DNA of 64,000 nucleotides from Sandaracinus amylolyticus (GTDB lineage: Bacteria; Myxococcota_A; Polyangia; Polyangiales; Sandaracinaceae). The DNA is taken from positions 2,604,001-2,668,000 of the forward strand of contig NZ_CP011125.1 of assembly GCF_000737325.1 (NCBI RefSeq), written 5' to 3'. The notes below the pieces were generated by a model. That model was not told the origin of the DNA and made no database searches. It worked only from the letters and a program-made list of their open reading frames with translations. A program made the translations under genes and the position numbers. This document shows, one piece after another, positions 61,018 through 64,000 of this stretch (position 1 is the first letter of the stretch; every line of letters begins with the position of its first letter).

Positions 61018-61526
61018 CGAGACGGGCGCTCGGTCGTTGCGTCGCGAGGTGCGCTCATCGCGCGAAGCACCCGCGCGCGCTCGGGCGTCTTCATCGGACC
61101 GTCGTACAGCGCGAGGAGCGCGTCGAGCGCGCGGGCGTGCGCCGGCGTGCCGCGGTGCGCATCCATCGTCTGCCAGAGGAATCGCTCGAGCGCTCCGAGA
61201 TCCTTCGCGCGCAGCATCGCACGCTCGACCAGCGCGATCGTCGCGGGCTCGCCCGGCGCGACCGACTCCGCGCTCGTCAGGAGACGCAGGGCGAGCCGAG
61301 GGCGGCGCAGCTCGTCGAGCGCGATCGTCGCGCCCTCGCGGAACGCCTCGGCGCGCTGCGCCGCGGGACGTGCCGTGTCGTTCGCGCGGAGGATCGCGTC
61401 GTCCATCTTCGCGCTCGACGCGCGATCGCCGCGCCTCCGGATCAGCGCGGGCAGCAGCGCCTGCGCGACGATGAACAGCACGAAGAGCAGCGCCGCCGCG
61501 AGCAGCGCGGCGTTGATGGTCGTCAT
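61014..61526 (-). CDS. Small membrane protein with TPR-like helical domain
   Basis: 170 residues. One N-terminal membrane helix (INAALLAAALLFVLFIVAQALLPALI) and a helical cytoplasmic domain of TPR-like pattern (LALRLLTSAESVAPGEPATIALVERAMLRAKDLGALERFLWQTMDA). It overlaps nth by ATGA (61523-61526) and the PEGA gene by ATGA (61014-61017): a central member of a coupled three-gene chain. No enzyme motif. Confidence 0.75.
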   Translation of the reverse strand: MTTINAALLAAALLFVLFIVAQALLPALIRRRGDRASSAKMDDAILRANDTARPAAQRAEAFREGATIALDELRRPRLALRLLTSAESVAPGEPATIALVERAMLRAKDLGALERFLWQTMDAHRGTPAHARALDALLALYDGPMKTPERARVLRAMSAPRDATTERPSR

Positions 61527-62251
61527 CGCGAGGCCTCGCGCTTCTTGCCTCCGGGACGGCCTCCCTTGCTCATGCCCTTCGTCGCGCCGCCCTTCGCTTC
61601 GGCGGCGCGCACCTTCGCGGGCGCCGCCCACGAGCAGATCGGGCACGCGCTCAGATCGTGGCGCAGCGCGGGGCAGTGCTCGCGACCGAAGTAGATGATC
61701 TGCAGGTGCAGCTTGTCCCACTTCGATCGATCGAAGAGGCGCTTGAGGTCCGCCTCGGTGCGCTCGACGCTCGATCCGTCGGAGAGCCCCCAGCGCCACG
61801 CGAGCCGGTGGATGTGCGTGTCGACCGGGAACGCCGGATGGCCGAACGCCTGGATCATCACGACCGACGCGGTCTTGTGGCCGACGCCGGGCAGCGCCTC
61901 GAGCTCCTCGAACGTGCGCGGCACCTGACCGCCGTGCTCGGTCGCGATCTTCGTCGCGAGACCCTTGAGCGCCTTCGCCTTCTGCGGCGAGAGCCCGACC
62001 TGGCGGATGTACGCGAGGATCTCCGCCTCGCTCAGCGCCGCCATCGCCTCGGGCGTGGGCGCGGCCGCGAAGAGCGCGGGCGTGACCTCGTTGACCTTCT
62101 TGTCGGTGGTCTGCGCGGAGAGCACGACCGCGACGAGCAGCGTGAACGCGTCGACGTGATCGAGCGGGATCGGCGGGCTCGGGTACAGGCGCTCGAGGAT
62201 CTCGAGGATACGAGCTGCCTTCTCGTCGCGCTTGAGCACGGGCGCGTTCAT
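61523..62251 (-). CDS. nth: Endonuclease III-like DNA glycosylase/AP lyase
   Basis: 242 residues. HhH-GPD fold: LPGVGHKTASVV with the catalytic Lys, VDTHIHRLAWRWG with the catalytic Asp. It would excise oxidised pyrimidines and cut AP sites. The C-terminal cluster region has only three Cys in C-x9-C-x2-C form (EHCPALRHDLSACPICSW) instead of the four of canonical Nth, then a Lys/Gly-rich tail. Start ATG 62251 has AAAGGGG five bases upstream; an in-frame ATG at 62266 is less likely. It heads a coupled operon with the two genes downstream. Confidence 0.9.
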   Translation of the reverse strand: MNAPVLKRDEKAARILEILERLYPSPPIPLDHVDAFTLLVAVVLSAQTTDKKVNEVTPALFAAAPTPEAMAALSEAEILAYIRQVGLSPQKAKALKGLATKIATEHGGQVPRTFEELEALPGVGHKTASVVMIQAFGHPAFPVDTHIHRLAWRWGLSDGSSVERTEADLKRLFDRSKWDKLHLQIIYFGREHCPALRHDLSACPICSWAAPAKVRAAEAKGGATKGMSKGGRPGGKKREASR

Positions 62252-62349
62252 TCGGGCCCCTTTCATCGGGCGGAGTGTAGTGCCCGAGGGCCGGGACGAC
62301 AGAGGGTCGGGGAATTTGCTCGGTGGATCCGCGCTTGGTAGGTGGGGCC

Positions 62350-63693
62350 ATGCGGAAGGCTCGGATCGTCGGGATCGTGATCGGGATCGCGGTGTGCGCG
62401 GTCGCATCGTGCGTGGCGTGCTCGGGCGGGACGGAGCCCGCGACCCCGCCGCAGCAGGCGGAAGCGCCGCCGGCGCCCACTCCGCCGACCCCGCCGCCCA
62501 CGCCGACGGCGGCGCGCACCCAGGGCGAGCAGCGCGGGCTGCTCGTCGCGAGCTCGCAGTTCCGCGTCGAGAACGGCGCGGTGACGGCGACGCCGGGCCC
62601 GGCGCGCCTCGAGATCCTGACGCCCGACGGTGATCAGTGGCGCGCCGAGGTGATCGAGGATCCCGGCAGCAACGTGTTCCACAAGGCGCTGTGGTGGCAG
62701 CCGCCGACGGGCGAGCCGGGGCTCGTCACGCTCGGTGGCATGTCCGCCGCGGTGAAGCTCTGGCGTCGCGGCGCGAGCGGGTGGACCAGCGAGACGCTCT
62801 GGACCGAGGAGTTCGGCGGGCAGTTCAACCGCATGCGCGACGCGGAGATCGCGGACGTGTACGGCGACGGCGCCGCGATCGCGGTGGCGACGCACGATCA
62901 GGGTGTCGTCGCGACGGTGCGTCCGGGCGCGAGCGGGTGGACGATCGATCGACTCGATCGCGAGCCGAACACGTTCGTGCACGAGATCGAGATCGGCGAT
63001 CTGAACGGCGACGGGCAGCTCGAGATCTACGCGACGCCGAGCGAGCCGAACGATCTCGGTGGCGGCGAGCAGAGCGGGCAGGTCGTGCGCTACGTGCCGC
63101 GCGCGCAGCAGGGCCGCACGGTGGTCGCGGACCTCGGCAACCGTCACGCGAAGGAGATCTGGGTCGGCGACGCGGACGGCGACGGACGCGACGAGCTCTA
63201 CGTCGCGGTCGAGGCGCTCACGCGCGGCGCCGGCGCGCAGCTCGAGATCGTCGAGCCGGTCGAGATCCGTCGCTACGACGCGGACACCGCGCCGACGGCG
63301 CGCAACGTGATCGCGCGCATCCCGGGCGAGCGCCTGACGCGCTTCCTGACCGTGGGCGACGTCGACGGAGACGGGCGCCGCGAGATGGTGATCGCGACGT
63401 TCCGCAACGGGCTCTGGCTCGCGCGTCCGGGTCGCGATCCGCGCGGCGAGTGGTCGCTCGAGAGCATCGATCGCGAGTCGAGCGGGTTCGAGCACGCGGC
63501 GCTGCTCACCGACCTCGACGGAGACGGCAAGGACGAGCTCTACGTGGGCGCGGACGAGCAGGGCGAGCTGCGCCGCTACGTGTGGGTGAACGGGCGCGCG
63601 CGCCGCGAGGTGATGCTCCGCCGCGAGGTGCCGCGCGCGATCATGACGTGGAACCTGATGCCGGTTCCGCTCAGCGCCGTCGCTCCGCGCTGA
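62350..63693 (+). CDS. FG-GAP/VCBS repeat lipoprotein
   Basis: 447 residues. Lipoprotein signal with VASCVACSGG, then a Pro/Thr-rich linker (PPAPTPPTPPPTPTA). The body is a beta-propeller-like string of repeats with FG-GAP-type calcium loops (GDLNGDGQLEIYATPS, GDADGDGRDELYVAVE, GDVDGDGRREMVIATF, TDLDGDGKDELYVGAD). Such proteins are extracellular; the ligand is unknown. The ATG at 62350 follows GGTGGGG. The gene ends at 63693 and is followed by 221 bp without a gene. Confidence 0.85.
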   Translation: MRKARIVGIVIGIAVCAVASCVACSGGTEPATPPQQAEAPPAPTPPTPPPTPTAARTQGEQRGLLVASSQFRVENGAVTATPGPARLEILTPDGDQWRAEVIEDPGSNVFHKALWWQPPTGEPGLVTLGGMSAAVKLWRRGASGWTSETLWTEEFGGQFNRMRDAEIADVYGDGAAIAVATHDQGVVATVRPGASGWTIDRLDREPNTFVHEIEIGDLNGDGQLEIYATPSEPNDLGGGEQSGQVVRYVPRAQQGRTVVADLGNRHAKEIWVGDADGDGRDELYVAVEALTRGAGAQLEIVEPVEIRRYDADTAPTARNVIARIPGERLTRFLTVGDVDGDGRREMVIATFRNGLWLARPGRDPRGEWSLESIDRESSGFEHAALLTDLDGDGKDELYVGADEQGELRRYVWVNGRARREVMLRREVPRAIMTWNLMPVPLSAVAPR

Positions 63694-63868
63694 CGTCGCG
63701 AGAGAGGCTCGAACGAGGACGCGCCGGGGCACCTGCTCCTGCGCGTTCGCTTTTGGGCCTCGCCTGAGTGCTCGTCCCGGAGGGCCCGGACGGGAGCGCG
63801 CGCAGCGCGCGGACGGAAGGGACCGGAGCGGCGAGCCGATTTCTTTTTGGGTAGCCTCGATCCTGCAG

Positions 63869-63892
63869 GCGCGTTTTCGATCAGAAACGCGC
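63869..63892. other. 8-bp inverted repeat in the terminal intergenic region
   Basis: GCGCGTTT (63869-63876) and AAACGCGC (63885-63892) are perfect inverted arms around an 8-nt loop. The segment before it includes an unusual T-rich stretch TTTCTTTTTGGG (63840-63851). It lies just upstream of the next gene's RBS (GGAGGAA at 63899-63905), so it may be an operator or terminator. Confidence 0.4.
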
Positions 63893-63914
63893 GAGCCCGG
63901 AGGAACCGACGGGC

Positions 63915-64000
63915 GTGGACGCGGGGCGCGAGGACGGGCTGGAGGTGGCGCTCGCCGCGGCGCGCGCTCGCACGATCGGTGCGGGCGGCGTCGACGTGGG
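63915..64000 (+). CDS. Start of an open reading frame running off the window
   Basis: A GTG at 63915 follows GGAGGAA (63899-63905) with a 9-nt spacer and opens an uninterrupted frame to the window end, 28 codons. The peptide is Ala/Arg/Glu-rich; no family can be named. RBS quality supports a real gene. Confidence 0.5.
   Translation, partial: MDAGREDGLEVALAAARARTIGAGGVDV

Overview
The window is very GC-rich, tightly packed chromosomal DNA of a large-genome bacterium. The best fit is a myxobacterium (Myxococcota, probably order Polyangiales and Sandaracinus-like). Reasons: many lipoproteins with aspartate/alanine/glycine linkers after the lipobox, two proteins with MopE-type Asp/Cys calcium- or metal-binding repeats, RCC1 and FG-GAP surface proteins, a Ser/Thr kinase with a PEGA domain, and an operon that looks like sterol modification. 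The genus is an inference. No rRNA, tRNA, insertion sequence, integrase or CRISPR array was seen, and no gap between genes exceeds about 300 bases.

Region by region. 0-3.6 kb: the end of a hybrid histidine kinase, a dienoyl-CoA reductase-like SDR, an AI-2E-family transporter, a GNAT acetyltransferase and a PHA-granule-type protein. 3.7-7.6 kb: a three-gene operon (membrane di-iron sterol desaturase/hydroxylase, polytopic membrane protein, Rieske oxygenase fused to an SCP2 sterol carrier domain) behind a palindrome-rich promoter, with a convergent TetR regulator overlapping its end. 7.7-27 kb: mostly housekeeping and envelope genes: typA, a MopE-like lipoprotein, a crotonase, a methyltransferase, an HD phosphohydrolase, an L,D-transpeptidase lipoprotein, a DUF4253 protein, a repeat-bearing lipoprotein, arfB, an ECF sigma/ChrR pair, an SDR, beta-carbonic anhydrase, a two-CxxCH lipoprotein and small hypotheticals.

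27-36.6 kb holds the most unusual locus: a coupled operon encoding (1) a 1092-aa tubulin/FtsZ-superfamily protein with intact nucleotide-binding loops, (2) an 838-aa membrane protein whose N-terminus looks like a decayed tubulin fold, and (3) a 1266-aa protein with about five N-terminal membrane segments joined to a MrfA/YprA-like helicase in which the ATPase motifs are degenerate. A membrane-anchored von Willebrand A protein lies 2.6 kb upstream on the same strand. I read this as a candidate membrane-associated cytoskeletal or remodelling machine.

36.7-43 kb: a basic small protein, two receiver proteins (one lacking its phospho-acceptor), a ribosome hibernation factor, the VWA protein, and a putative DNA-binding protein followed by three 16-bp perfect palindromes spaced exactly 21 bp apart. 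43-54 kb: a CapA-like protein, lipoproteins, a PEGA kinase, a TPR protein, membrane proteins, an alpha/beta-hydrolase-nitrilase fusion and a TetR regulator facing a peroxiredoxin gene. 54-64 kb: an SppA protease fused to an outer-membrane-barrel-like domain, an RCC1 lipoprotein, a coupled chain of PEGA protein, small membrane protein and endonuclease III, an FG-GAP lipoprotein, and the start of a gene leaving the window.

Convergent genes are packed unusually tightly: 8 of 13 convergent pairs have 0-4 bp between stops or overlap, while three of the wider junctions carry hairpins.
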